Positions 1-9,781 of a stretch of 64,000 nucleotides of DNA are shown here, in pieces. This stretch comes from Ostrinia nubilalis (Eukaryota; Arthropoda; Insecta; Lepidoptera; Crambidae), in the NCBI RefSeq assembly GCF_963855985.1, contig NC_087095.1, forward strand, positions 2,118,001 through 2,182,000. Reading direction: 5' to 3'. Made by a program: the position numbers and the translations under genes. A model generated the notes under the pieces. It was not told where the DNA came from. It saw nothing but the letters and a program-made list of their open reading frames with translations, and did not search any database. How positions within the stretch are numbered: the first letter of the stretch is position 1; every line of letters starts with the position of its first letter.

Positions 1-1
1 A

Positions 2-1477
2 AATCTTACTGACATCGAAAGAAGATCTCTGGCTATCCCACAAGATGGCAGCACAAGGTTTGGATATTCTCAATGCAAAGCATACGCGGCCAACTGGAGC
101 GAAGTAATCATGTATGGATTGAAACCAAACGAGTCCTGGAAAACGGTGCCATGTCAACAAGGATGGGAATTCAACAAGAGTGAGATACCATACCCTACTA
201 TATCAAGTGAGTTGGGATGGGTGTGCGACAAGGACAGCTATCAAGCAACTGCGCAGACGTTCTTCTTCGTGGGATCAATTCTTGGAGGATTCGTAATAGG
301 ATGGGTCTCGGATCGCTTCGGAAGATTACCAGCAGCTGTGATTAGTAACATAGTTGGATGTATCGGAGGTGTTCTCAGTACTTTTACTACGAATCTCACT
401 GAATTTGCTGTGTGCAGATTTGTTATGGGCATGGCTTATGACAATTGTATGATGATGGCTTATCTTATTGCCTTAGAATACGTGGCGCCAAAGTATAGAA
501 CTATAATGTCGAACATGTCATTTGCTCTCTTTTATGCGTTCGCTGTCACGACCTTACCGTGGTTGGTGCTTGCATGCGGACATTGGAAAACTGTCTCTCT
601 AGTCACAAGCTTGCCTTTAGCTTCAGCAGTATTGGCTCTATTCTTCTTGCCAGAAAGCCCCAGATGGTTATTAGCTAGAGGGCGGATAGATGAAACTATA
701 CAAAAACTTTTGACGATCGGACGAGTCAATAAGAAAGATATTCCGTCAAAGTTGGTTGAAAAATTTAGACTCTCAGCGAGCAATAGAAAGCAGGAAGAGA
801 CGGCTAGTAGTTTAGAGCTACTGAAGAGGCCAACGCTGAGAAGGATTTTTATATGTATGTGTATAGAATACATGTGTTGCACTATGGTGTTTGACGGACT
901 AGTAAGAAGCCTTGGGCAGTTGGATTTCGACTTCTTCGTGTCATTCTCCGTGGTGTCTTTCACTGAGTTCCCATCAATGCTCGTCACGGCATTCATCATG
1001 GATTGGATGGGAAGAAGATGGTTGACGGCCATTGTGATGACAATTAGCTGTATATTTTCTGTACTGACAGTCTTTATGAGCGGTATTACCTCTGTGATAT
1101 TCGCAGTCATAGCGAGGTTTTGTGTGAACATGGCGTACAGTTGTGCTATGCAGTGGGCTGTGGAAATGTTGCCTACGTCTGTGAGAGGATCTGGAGCTTC
1201 TATAGTGCACATCTGCGGGTATGTGGCTACTGCTTTAACTCCTTATGTCATTTATTTGGAGACATACATCCACTGGCTACCGTTAGTGGTCGTTGGAGCG
1301 ATCGCAGGGTTGGGTGCAATAATTGCTTTCACGTTACCTGAAACTGCGAAGAAGGATATGCCTCAAACGTTCGAAGAAGCTGAAGATTTGGCTACGTCAC
1401 AGAAGTTTTGGGAGTTTCCTTGTCTAAAAAAGCCTCCTCAGACTGAAGGTCAAACCAACGACAGCTTTGAAATATAA
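2..1477 (+). CDS. SLC22-type organic cation/carnitine transporter (MFS), 5' partial
   Basis: Membrane transporter of the major facilitator superfamily, SLC22 (organic cation/carnitine transporter-like) group, expected in the plasma membrane moving small organic ions; the substrate cannot be read from sequence. The frame is open from the first full codon at position 2, so the N-terminus and TM1 lie outside the window; the ATG at 110 is an internal Met. The visible 491 residues begin in the large extracellular loop (YSQC, N-glycosylation sites such as NWS and NES), followed by TM2-TM12. Family marks: GWVSDRFGR after TM2 (about residues 100-108), PESPRWLLARGR after TM6 (from about 217), MDWMGRR after TM8, and the C-terminal LPET...MPQTFEEAE. 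It ends GQTNDSFEI then TAA. No intron interrupts 1476 bp, which is long for an insect exon of this family; it may be a large terminal exon or a retrocopy. Family call sure, orthology not. Confidence 0.9.
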   Translation, partial: NLTDIERRSLAIPQDGSTRFGYSQCKAYAANWSEVIMYGLKPNESWKTVPCQQGWEFNKSEIPYPTISSELGWVCDKDSYQATAQTFFFVGSILGGFVIGWVSDRFGRLPAAVISNIVGCIGGVLSTFTTNLTEFAVCRFVMGMAYDNCMMMAYLIALEYVAPKYRTIMSNMSFALFYAFAVTTLPWLVLACGHWKTVSLVTSLPLASAVLALFFLPESPRWLLARGRIDETIQKLLTIGRVNKKDIPSKLVEKFRLSASNRKQEETASSLELLKRPTLRRIFICMCIEYMCCTMVFDGLVRSLGQLDFDFFVSFSVVSFTEFPSMLVTAFIMDWMGRRWLTAIVMTISCIFSVLTVFMSGITSVIFAVIARFCVNMAYSCAMQWAVEMLPTSVRGSGASIVHICGYVATALTPYVIYLETYIHWLPLVVVGAIAGLGAIIAFTLPETAKKDMPQTFEEAEDLATSQKFWEFPCLKKPPQTEGQTNDSFEI

Positions 1478-2637
1478 TTCTATTGAATCGTAAATGATTT
1501 TTATTCTATTTTCTGAGCCTGAATTCCACATCTTTGCCAAAGCTGCCACTTTTATCAAAATTGCTTACAAATCTGATGTTTCATATTTACCAAATCTGTT
1601 TTATTGAATACACTTACGTCAATCATAACGCAATTTATATTGAACTAGTATTCGCGTCGAGTTACGCTCGTCCGAGGCTTAAAATTGTAAACTACCAATG
1701 TAACACTGCAAATGGATAATTGTAGCGTAAACAAATTGAATGGTAGTTCTGTTGTAACTCTGTTCTAAAACAAGTGATTTTAGAAACAGAATCGTGACAC
1801 ACAAATATTTGCCTTATGGCATTTCATATTCTGTTTCACCTTTTCTTTTGACTTATACCTACTCGTAACTACCTTCCGTGGAATATCGTATTTATTTCTA
1901 ACCGTCCGGTCCACCTGCTAATAAATAAGGAATAAATAGGTTTTATGGCACTCTCGCTTCAATTTATTGTCAATATAAATAGGCTTTGAACCTTTGTGAA
2001 TCAATTTGACGATTGACATTTTATGCGAATGGGTCATAGAATATCGAACTCTCTTATACTTCACAAATAGTGTCCTTAAACTTGAGAACACACTCGAACA
2101 CACATTACCTTTGACAGAATAAGGTCTACAAGTTAATTTTCTACAAAGAAATATATCTTTATAAGGTAACTCTCTTAATATTTTTGTGTCTCTTAACGAG
2201 GCTAAAAAATTAATGTACTTAGATGCTTCACTGATTTCACAGCACCACTTTGGCCCAGTTTTTTGTACCGAAATTAAAATAACCAAGTGTCTTTTGTTAC
2301 CAATGGTTAAAGATTTCACTAAAAGTAAACCATCGTTCGAGAAACTTATTTTGCTGATATTTAACCATTTGCCATTGGACAATTGGTTATTTTAACCACG
2401 GATTAAAAAGCTACACAGCCTAGGTGGAAAAACAGCTTAAATGGATAATCATCAAAACCTTATACCTCTGTTCCGTTTCCCGGAATTCCGATTAAATATT
2501 AAATGAAATGTTACGTTCCTTTTCTAAGCGTGAATAAATAACGCAGGCGTCGCAGATAACGCAGGAAAAGGGATCAAACTGGGTTTAGCTAACTTCAGTT
2601 TAAACTTAGATTATTTGTATCGTTTTGTTTGAAAGTC
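1478..2637. other. 3' flank of the transporter; no gene seen
   Basis: AT-rich DNA holding the probable 3' UTR. Around 2230-2400 there are short TTAAC/GTTAA-rich segments (CAGTTTTTTG, ACCAATGGTTAAA) similar to ones at 23.68-23.88 kb, so part may be old repeat. Short ORFs on both strands show no recognisable domain. Confidence 0.4.
1920..1936 (+). promoter_or_regulatory. Candidate polyadenylation signals
   Basis: Two AATAAA hexamers (1920-1925 and 1931-1936) lie about 440 bp after the transporter stop codon. They are the first canonical signals I noticed downstream on the plus strand and would give an ordinary 3' UTR. In AT-rich DNA such hexamers also arise by chance, so this is only a candidate. 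Confidence 0.3.
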
Positions 2638-2640
2638 TTA

Positions 2641-2784
2641 CGCCCGTATTCACAAACGATGCTTGCTTAAATGAAGCAGCAAATCGAACGCACATCGTTG
2701 AATAGAGCTCTGTGATTGGTTCGTGTAACCCTGTGCGTCCATGCGTACTGTGAGACCTCATAGTAATGTTTGTGAATACGGGCG
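2641..2784. mobile_element. Harbinger-type MITE, CGCCCGTATTCACAAAC family, copy 1
   Basis: A 144-bp palindromic element with terminal inverted repeats CGCCCGTATTCACAAAC / GTTTGTGAATACGGGCG, flanked by a perfect 3-bp target duplication TTA (2638-2640 and 2785-2787). The interior carries GCTTGCTTAAAT, CGAACGCAC and GAGCTCTGTGATTGGTTCG, shared by all copies (6950, 27476, 34112, 46974, 53744) and by the larger element at 13371-14878. A TTA/TAA duplication is typical of PIF/Harbinger. Confidence 0.85.
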
Positions 2785-2887
2785 TTATTATTGTTTACGA
2801 AGCTTGAGATGTAGGTCTGGGTACTTTGATCGTTATTAATACCTATGTTTTGAAGCTCTACTTCAATAGTAGGAATGATATAACACT

Positions 2888-3154
2888 CATCATCATCATC
2901 ATTTCAGCCATAGGACGCCCACTGCTGAACATAGGCCTCCCCCAATGCTTTCCATGTTGATCGATTGGTAGCGGCCTGCGTCCAGCGCTTCCCTGCTACC
3001 TTTACGATGTCGTCGGTCCACCTTGTAGGTGGACGTCCCACGCTGCGTTTTCCGGTACGCGGCCTGAAGCTGAAGTGGCAATGGGCAGGGCACATAGTAC
3101 GCAGAGCTGACGGCCGATGGGGCAGAAAGGTTCTGGAATGGAGGCCGCGTACCG
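2888..3154. mobile_element. RTE LINE 3' fragment with inverted 5' part (twin-primed)
   Basis: Two pieces of one RTE LINE 3' end lie head to head. Positions 2888-3065 are antisense: a GAT-repeat tail, then codons reading, on the minus strand, GKRSVGRPPTRWTDD... to the stop. Positions 3066-3154 are sense, reading KLKWQWAGHIVRRADGRWG and on to RPRTG. The pieces overlap by about 13 bp of LINE sequence (GGCCGCGTACCG). The whole is bracketed by a perfect 11-bp target duplication GATATAACACT (2877-2887 and 3155-3165), so it is one insertion event, not two. Confidence 0.85.
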
Positions 3155-3165
3155 GATATAACACT

Positions 3166-3345
3166 ACTGAACCTTATCTTCGAACTCCTCCTATGTTCTT
3201 CTGATTAATTTCGTAGCGGGTAGATCTTTTAACACCGTTGCTAGGCTGCAGCCCATAGACCATGGCCTAGCATCAGTGTTACGAATGGTTAGAATAGCCC
3301 CGACTATCCCTCCCTTCTACCTTCATATTTTCTTCTGCAACAAAA
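3166..3345 (-). repeat. Dispersed repeat shared with 32418-32648
   Basis: The segment with TTCGAACTCCTCCTATG and TTCTTCTGATTAATTTCGT recurs inverted inside the insert at 32418-32648. Its other end (GACCATGGCCTAGCATC) is a phrase I recognise from lepidopteran repeats. Its class is unclear; it may be a SINE or LINE tail. The twin-primed RTE copy landed at or next to this repeat. Confidence 0.5.
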
Positions 3346-3970
3346 ACTAATATCAGGTTCTTGTGAGCTATTTACGTAGCATTCACGCTAAAAGTAGTCT
3401 GACACTTCTAAAATTCAAGACAACATACAACGCCAACTGTTGCGGATTCGAATCTTGTTAAAGGCATATTTGTTTTATGTGCACACACAAACTTAGGTAA
3501 ATGATGCAGCTATGGATATATCCATATGTTAAATATTTTAATACGTTATCTAGTCATCACAGAAGGCTCTTTTACTTTGACGCTAGGTAATAATGTAAGA
3601 AAACAATTAAAAATGGCCCGTATCATTCATAAGTTTGAAGTCCTATCCAAATTGACTTTGGTTAAAGGGTCAACTGAAATTGCCACAGTTCGTTTCCTCT
3701 CTGCAACCCACTTTAATATTCGATTGTTGATATTCATAATTAAACTCAGTAGTTATTAATTGACCCTTTAACAAGTTTTGTCTGATTTAGTGCTATTATA
3801 TTTTGAAATTTATTCGATTGAAATAAGGATTAAAATCAATAGAAAAGTTTTTTGCTAAAGGCTTAACCAATAAGGGTTAACCCACAACTTCTCAAGTATT
3901 CATTGACATAAAATACCTTTTAGTCAAGCAGTATTGTGAGGCATGGTGCCCTTGTCTATGGTAATGTTTT
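3346..3970. other. AT-rich spacer, no gene seen
   Basis: No coding region or repeat boundary could be supported. The 77-codon ORF at 3526-3759 has no recognisable domain. Confidence 0.4.
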
Positions 3971-3971
3971 A

Positions 3972-4522
3972 AAGCGGGTCCCAAACTTATTTTGTCTACT
4001 GCCCACTTTGAGACTAAATTATTTTAAGCGCCCCAATTTTTTCAGCTACTTAAAAATCACTATAATAGATGAAATTACAAATCGCCCTCCAAGGCTCCAA
4101 GGCTCTTCACAACGCCCCGTTTTTTACTGGGTCTCTTCATCATTCAGCCATAGGACGTCCACTGCTGAATATAGGCCTCCCCCAAAGACTTCCACATCGC
4201 ACGGTTGGTAACGGCCTGCATCCAGAGCCTTCCTGCTACCTTTATCAGGTCGTCGGTCCACCTTGTAGGTGGACGTCACACGCTGCGTTTTCCGGTACGT
4301 GGCCTCGACTCCAGAACCTTGCTGCCCCATCAGCTGTCAGTTCTGCGTACTATGTGCCCTGCTCATTGCCTCTTCAGCTTGCTAATCCGTCGGGCTATGT
4401 CAGTGACTTTAGTTCGTTTACGGATCTCCTCATTTCTGATTCTCTGGGTCTCTTACCGGTCCGGTATTCCTGCAGCGCCCACATGGGGGCGTTATCGCCC
4501 ACTTTGGGAAAAGCTGGTTTAA
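3972..4522. mobile_element. hAT-like non-autonomous element split by an RTE insertion
   Basis: The left end reads AGCGGGTCCCAAACTTATTT and the right end CCCACTTTGGGAAAAGCTGG, a degraded inverted pair of the (G)TTCCCAAACTTT type common in hAT MITEs. The interior phrases GCGCCCCAATTTTTTCAGC and GGGGGCGTTATCGCCCAC fit the same kind of element. An RTE fragment with its own 11-bp target duplication sits inside (4138-4443). I cannot fix an 8-bp hAT duplication, so the class is inferred. Confidence 0.5.
4138..4443 (-). mobile_element. RTE LINE 3' fragment (5'-truncated)
   Basis: Minus-strand copy of the last ~300 bp of the RTE ORF, ending with a short TGATGA tail at 4138. It is flanked by a perfect 11-bp target duplication CTGGGTCTCTT (4127-4137 and 4444-4454). 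It reads through the same C-terminal region as the intact ORF at 61366-64000 but carries frame breaks. 5' truncation with a duplication of this length is normal for target-primed reverse transcription. Confidence 0.85.
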
Positions 4523-4694
4523 AGGGAGACGTTTTAAGGATAAACACATCAAAAGTATAATTATTCCGCTATTTCGTTGACATTGTTCGAGAGTTTTGTT
4601 TTAAATGCTGTATTGTAGGGTCCTATAATTAAAATTTAATGTATTTATTTCACGTGGCATGAATGAATAAATTAGCGCTATAACGCTATGAGAT

Positions 4695-4816
4695 ACATCT
4701 ATACTTATAATAAATCTGTAGAGAGGTCAATTCTGTACATGAAATATATTTTCAAAATAACTATCAGGGGGTGATTAGTGATCGATACTGATGCCAAAAA
4801 TGCAATCAGTAAAATT

Positions 4817-4853
<37 letters not shown>

Positions 4854-5336
4854 ATGTTCCTTATAGAAACAAAAACTACTCGACGGATTTTAACGAAACT
4901 TGGTACAATTATTCTTCATACTCCTGGGCAGGTTATAGGATACTTAGGAATTCCCACGGGAACGGGCATTAGCGGGAAAATCCTTTGTATGAAAAATCTA
5001 AACCGCTTAAGTTAGACGCTTGAAATTTGGCAAGCACGTACCTTAGTAAACTTAAAGCTTAGTTATAACAGGATATTGCAAAATTCCTACAGGAACGGGA
5101 ATTAGCGAGAAAAAACATTTGTATGAAAAAATCTAAGCCACGTAAGATAGACGCTTGAAATTTGGCATGCAGGTACCTTGGTAAATTTAAAGCTTAGTTA
5201 CAACAGGATATTGCAAAATTCTCACGGGAACGGGAGTTAGCGGGAAAAAACATTTGTATGAAAAAATCTAAACCGCGTAAGATAGATGAAGGGGGTAAAA
5301 CGGGATCCACGCGTACGAAGTCGCGGGCGGCCGCTA
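4695..5336 (-). repeat. Dispersed CCCGCGACTTCG repeat with internal 134-bp tandem units
   Basis: In reverse complement it begins CTAGCGGCCGCCCGCGACTT and continues GTACGCGTGGATCCCGTTTT. The far end has a (GTCT)n run at about 4820-4850 and a unique tail (CTATCAGGGGGTGATTAGTG) shared with 12971-13350. Inside, the block from GTATGAAAAATCTAA to AACGGGAATTAGCG is repeated about 2.1 times (GTATG at 4988, 5121 and 5256; period about 134 bp). Its class is not clear; non-autonomous, with no coding. Confidence 0.7.
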
Positions 5337-5509
5337 GTTATTACATATAATTTTAAGGCTTAAGAAATGTCAAATTGAATATTTTCGGTATACTTAATAA
5401 TAATAACGAGCCACTTTTATACAATTAATTACTAAGTAAATAAACAAATAAGCACAATTATAACTACTTACACTCTTGTACCACATTATATTAGTTCTTG
5501 CTACTCACG

Positions 5510-5648
5510 AAGGCGAGTGAGCTTTACTTGTGTGTGTACGTGTATGCACATAACGATAGTGTATGGTGTAATGTCTATCAAAATGTTTGAAGAAACAAAC
5601 AGTAGCGAGCCACCACACATGTAAAGCTCACTCGCCTTCGTGAATTGC
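5510..5648. mobile_element. Palindromic MITE
   Basis: Inverted arms CACGAAGGCGAGTGAGCTTT and AAAGCTCACTCGCCTTCGTG enclose about 80 bp of AT-rich sequence. The arms are nearly identical, implying a young copy. A target duplication was not clear, so the superfamily is open. Confidence 0.7.
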
Positions 5649-6945
5649 GTACGTAGGTACGTTACGTAGTTAAGTTAAATTCATAATGAATCAGTATTAT
5701 ATTCATTCAGTAAAATGTATTAATCAATACATACTTGAGTAATAAATACAAGTGCTCATTAATGTTATTTACACATTAATACCTTCCAGAACAATTAATT
5801 GGGCGATCCAATATTGCTCCACTAAGTGATCTCAAAATGCGTCTCATCGCTTTGTCAGCAATCTCGTTATTTCATTAAGGAACCCTTAGTCAGTCCACGT
5901 AACGATTTTCTTGGAATTTCCTGGAATGTCATGTCGTCGAGTTAAAATGGAAGTCAGGATTTTCCTCCTTCGGAGTTACTAAGTAAGTTATTAACATTAG
6001 CAATAAGATCATGCTTTAGGAAATGTTCAGGTTTATGAAATTGTGTGGACGTCCTATGGCTGAGATGATGATGATGATGATGGAATTGTGTCACGATAAC
6101 TTAATTATCCCAATAAAAATTGGTCCAAAATAGTTCTCAAAACTCAAACCAGAATTCATATAAAGTTGGAGTCCGGCGTTTTTGATTCAGGCACTTAAAA
6201 AATCACATCACAATCACATTTTTTTTAAATATGAGAAGTAAAAAGATGTTTATATGTGCTACTTTTTATTTTTTTTAATATTTAATAGTCTGATGCAAAT
6301 AAAAAAAATTGACTTTGTGTTTCACAGTGTAACAACAAGTAAAAATATGCTAGCGTATTGTTGTTTAAACAATATTGTCGGATTCTTGATCTCTGATTGC
6401 TGTTAACGGGTTAAATAATATGGTAGAGACATCTCAACCGTTAATTATACATGCATAATGTATTCCAACTTGAACTGGCTGACAGTTACAAATTTACAGT
6501 AGCCAGACGCTTTGGAGCGAGCTTAGGACTAACTTTAGCTAGTTAAACTTATGATTTAGAGCTTTGTTAGTAACACGAGGCTGCTTATAAAGTTAGCGGA
6601 ATGTACAGTCAGCATATTACAATTTTTTGGTGGAAAATGGCATCTATTGCCAATAGATAAGATGCAACAGTGTCAAGCTTGAAGTGCTGTCGTCTGTATT
6701 CGTCTGTCATTGTACCTTGTTTAATTACTGCTTGTGAGAGAATTGCTCTACTAAAGGCGGATTTAACGACGTCAGTATGGTATTGGATTCATATTATTTT
6801 CAATTTCAAAGCATTTTTTTTTGTTATTAACACTTTATTATTCACCTGGGCTATCTTAAGCAGAATAACATTTCAATAATTTTCAACTTCAGAATAAAAT
6901 TATATTGTGAGTTAAATAGAAATGTTCAAAATTAAATAAAACATT
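5649..6945. other. AT-rich spacer with one RTE tail at 6048-6085
   Basis: Positions 6048-6085 (plus) hold the extreme RTE 3' end, GTGGACGTCCTATGGCTGAG followed by (ATG)n. Otherwise no gene or repeat could be supported; the 69-codon ORF at 6670-6879 is low-complexity and hydrophobic without a known domain. Confidence 0.5.
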
Positions 6946-6949
6946 TTAA

Positions 6950-7090
6950 CGCCCGTATTCACAAACATTGCTATGAAGTCTCACAGTGCGCGTGGGCGCA
7001 CAGGGTACGAACCAATCACAGAGCTCTATTCAACGTTGTGCGTTCGATTTGCTGTTTCATTTAAGCAAGCATCGTTTGTGAGTACGGGCG
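6950..7090. mobile_element. Harbinger-type MITE, CGCCCGTATTCACAAAC family, copy 2
   Basis: Same family as 2641-2784 in the opposite orientation, with target duplication TAA (6947-6949 and 7091-7093). The interior CACAGAGCTCTATTCAACG is well kept. Confidence 0.85.
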
Positions 7091-7451
7091 TAAGTCCTTT
7101 TGCTAAGTACAAAAGCGTTTCAACAGCATAGACAAACATTTAGGATTGTTTTCTTGGTGTAATTTCAAAAATAACTTTTTAATTACTTTAGGTTTAGAAT
7201 CTATGTGTGTTCACTGTTATTTCACAGGCAACTTTGAGACCTATATGTAAATCTTAATTTTAGACTAAACTTAGTTCTGAGACGTAATAAAGATGTAGAA
7301 GTCCTTGTATCCTTGTGATTTATAGGCACAATGTAGGAGTTCCCTAGACGGTTATTTAAAATTAATGTTCACAGTGAAATTACTATAGAATTAGGTTAAG
7401 TACTCAAGAGTGCTATAATGAAACTAAAATCTCATTTTAGACGGATATTAT

Positions 7452-7535
7452 ACATTAAACGGGATTTGGCAACACATAAACACTTTTAAAAAGTTAAAAG
7501 GGTATTTACCTTCCCGACGTTTGGACTCGGTTGCA
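7452..7535 (+). repeat. Short dispersed repeat shared with 55103-55185
   Basis: ACGGGATTTGGCAACACATA through TTTACCTTCCCGACGT to GACTCGGTTGCAC recurs at about 55103-55185 in the same orientation with few differences. Probably a fragment of a larger element; class unknown. Confidence 0.6.
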
Positions 7536-7654
7536 CGATTAGAAAAGTTTTAGTGAGAAAGCATAAAATGCAACATGAAAGTAATAAATATTATATTAGG
7601 TACATAAATGTTAATTATATTCAAATTCGTAGTTAGTATTATCTATTCTATTCT

Positions 7655-7765
7655 ATTTTTTTTTTATCCACAACGAGGAAGCTCTTGGCCCGTATCTCAC
7701 CTGATGGTAAGTGACGATCAGGCCGAAGGTGGAAGCGAGCTTCACAAGGAATACAATTACAATTT
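7655..7765 (-). mobile_element. SINE 3' fragment
   Basis: Reverse complement of the SINE tail: GTGAAGCTCGCTTCCACCTT, CGGCCTGATCGTCACTTACC, ATCAGGTGAGATACGGGCCA and AGAGCTTCCTCGTTGTGGAT before an A-run. It matches the 3' half of the full copy at 39286-39622. Confidence 0.75.
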
Positions 7766-8045
7766 GTGTTTACTGTCAACAACGAAATTAGTTTGAGAGC
7801 GAGTTGTTTTGTAAACCTCATTACTGACTGTAGGTTTTTGTTCATTATTCAACCAACGAAGGTACAACAAAACCAATAAATCAATAAGGACGTCACACAC
7901 AACAAGTAATCAGTTTCATTGGAGAAGCTCTCAGCATGTCTGTATATCACGATCTTCATTACCGTGTGTTACAACTTAGTCAGGGTTGTCACCAGTAACT
8001 AGCAAGCAGTGCCTGACGTATGGGAGCGGCACGGAAATTGATATA

Positions 8046-8465
8046 CAGGGTGGAATTTTGTAATGCCACCTGGAGGGAAAGTACTCTTAATACTGTAGAT
8101 GGAAAATTTTACTCAAAGAAAACATTCCTTTATTTTCAAAAAGAAAGAGAACTGCCTTCAAAGATTTCCGATTTTTTTTCGAAAACTCACCACCATACCA
8201 CTAAATTTTCTGTAAATAATTAAAATAATTTAAGATTTCATGGTTTTCCTTTCATTTAATTTATCAAGTTTGTTAGAGAGATTTCATCCTTGCACTTAAC
8301 CCTAACGATCGATGCAATAAAAATACAGGGTGTAATTTTCAACAGATTTTAGTTGGTTCCATTCCTGGGTGTAACAAGCAAATTTTTGGAAATCTTAGAA
8401 CGCAGTTCTATTTCTCTGCAAAAATAAAGGAGTGTTTTCTTTGAGTAAAATTTTCTATTTACAGT
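8046..8465. mobile_element. Mariner-type MITE (CAGGGTGGAATTTTG family), right end lost
   Basis: Begins CAGGGTGGAATTTTGTAATG after a TA and follows the intact copy at 18011-18476 closely. Its right inverted repeat stops at TTTTCTATTTACAG and is replaced by a SINE-like tail (8466-8497, TATCCACACTGAGGAAGCTC). No transposase. Confidence 0.75.
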
Positions 8466-8760
8466 TTTTTTTATCCACACTGAGGAAGCTCTTGGCACTA
8501 ACCGAGTTAATCGCTAGATCTTTACAATTTACCTGAATAATATCAAATCACGTAAACAAAAAGCGACCGCAATAATAACGTTTCATTTGGCCTCACTCGC
8601 CACTCGTCCAATCAAAACTTTATTATTGTATTTTTCCCTCTGGTTATTCATAAATAAGAAAAAAATCAAAGTTGTATTCTTAGATTTAGTTACGTATATT
8701 AGTAGCAACATGCTTGCTGTATCATGAATCGTTTCACTTGTAATAACATTAAATTAACGT

Positions 8761-8888
8761 GCGGAATTTCGTAATGCCACCTGGAGGGAAAGTACTCTTA
8801 CTCGTAATACTATAAATAGAAAATTTTGCTCAAAGAAAACATACCTTTATTTTTTAAAAGATTAGAGGTATTACAAAATTCCACCCTG
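8761..8888. mobile_element. Deletion derivative of the same mariner-type MITE
   Basis: The left arm GCGGAATTTCGTAATGCCAC and the right arm ATTACAAAATTCCACCCTG are joined with most of the interior missing. Confidence 0.7.
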
Positions 8889-9104
8889 TATAGACAACTT
8901 AATTTGAAACTTTAGTTTAAAACTGCGATTTCAATTTCAAATTACTTCAAAAATTCTGCAGCTGACACTCGTATCTTTCGCCAAAGTTGTGGAGTTTTCT
9001 GCGAAACTGAAACGAACCTGGTATCTGCAGTTCAAAGTATTTCCATTGTTTTCGTACTTATTTTGTTGCCTACATTTAGGACTATTTCGTGAAAAGATAA
9101 ATTA

Positions 9105-9330
9105 TTACGGGCTAACTTTCCGCCCGCGGCTTCGCCCGCATGGAATTTTGTCTGTCACAGAAAAACTTTATTGCGCGCGTCCCTGTTTCAAAAACCGGGA
9201 TTAAAACCTATGTCCTTTAACGGACTCAAACTATCTTTATGCCAAATTTCATCTTTTGCCATTAGATACCTCAATGAGATAGTCTATTACATAGCTACTT
9301 TCACATTTTAGTATATATTTTCCTTCACAT
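9105..9330 (+). repeat. Dispersed lepidopteran repeat (CTTTCCGCCCGCGGCTTCG type)
   Basis: CTAACTTTCCGCCCGCGGCT, GCCCGCATGGAATTTTGTCT and CCTGTTTCAAAAACCGGGAT match the copy at 38770-38995. I recognise the consensus as very common in Lepidoptera, but am not sure of its class. Confidence 0.75.
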
Positions 9331-9781
9331 TATTTATTACAGCTTAGGTGACAGCCCTAGCAGCAAGTTGGCAACTTCGGCGAGCTTTCCCAAAGTTGGT
9401 CAGAACTTGCGTTGAAGTTCCAAGCGTCTGTACGCAATTTGTTTTTACCTGTTTATGTTTATAAATTGCGTTTGTTTTTGGTATTTTTTTGGGTTCTTGT
9501 GTTATATATAAATGTCACTTAAGTAGTTACGATTCTAAATTAAAATAAATTATACTCTAGACCTACAATATGACCAACATTTGGCAAGTGCTGAGAAGAA
9601 ACGCCGCAACAATGTCAGTCACCACTGTCTGCCGGTTAATATAAATAATGAAAACCACTAAATTGCAAACGGAATAACATATTGCTTCATTCAACCGTTA
9701 TAGATAGATGGTATGTAATCTCATAGCGAAAGAGAACAAATTAGAATTTAAAAAGTATTTAAAACTCGCTTTTTGTTGTAA

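Noticed and set aside
532..1212. 226-codon ORF on the minus strand opposite the transporter
   Set aside because: It lies wholly within the SLC22 reading frame on the other strand and matches no family.
5290..5336. BamHI, MluI and NotI-like sites close together, as in a cloning vector linker
   Set aside because: The same GGATCC/ACGCGT/GCGGCCGC-like string recurs with changes at 17122, 27270, 45876 and 46630 as the 5' end of a dispersed repeat, so it is genomic and not vector.
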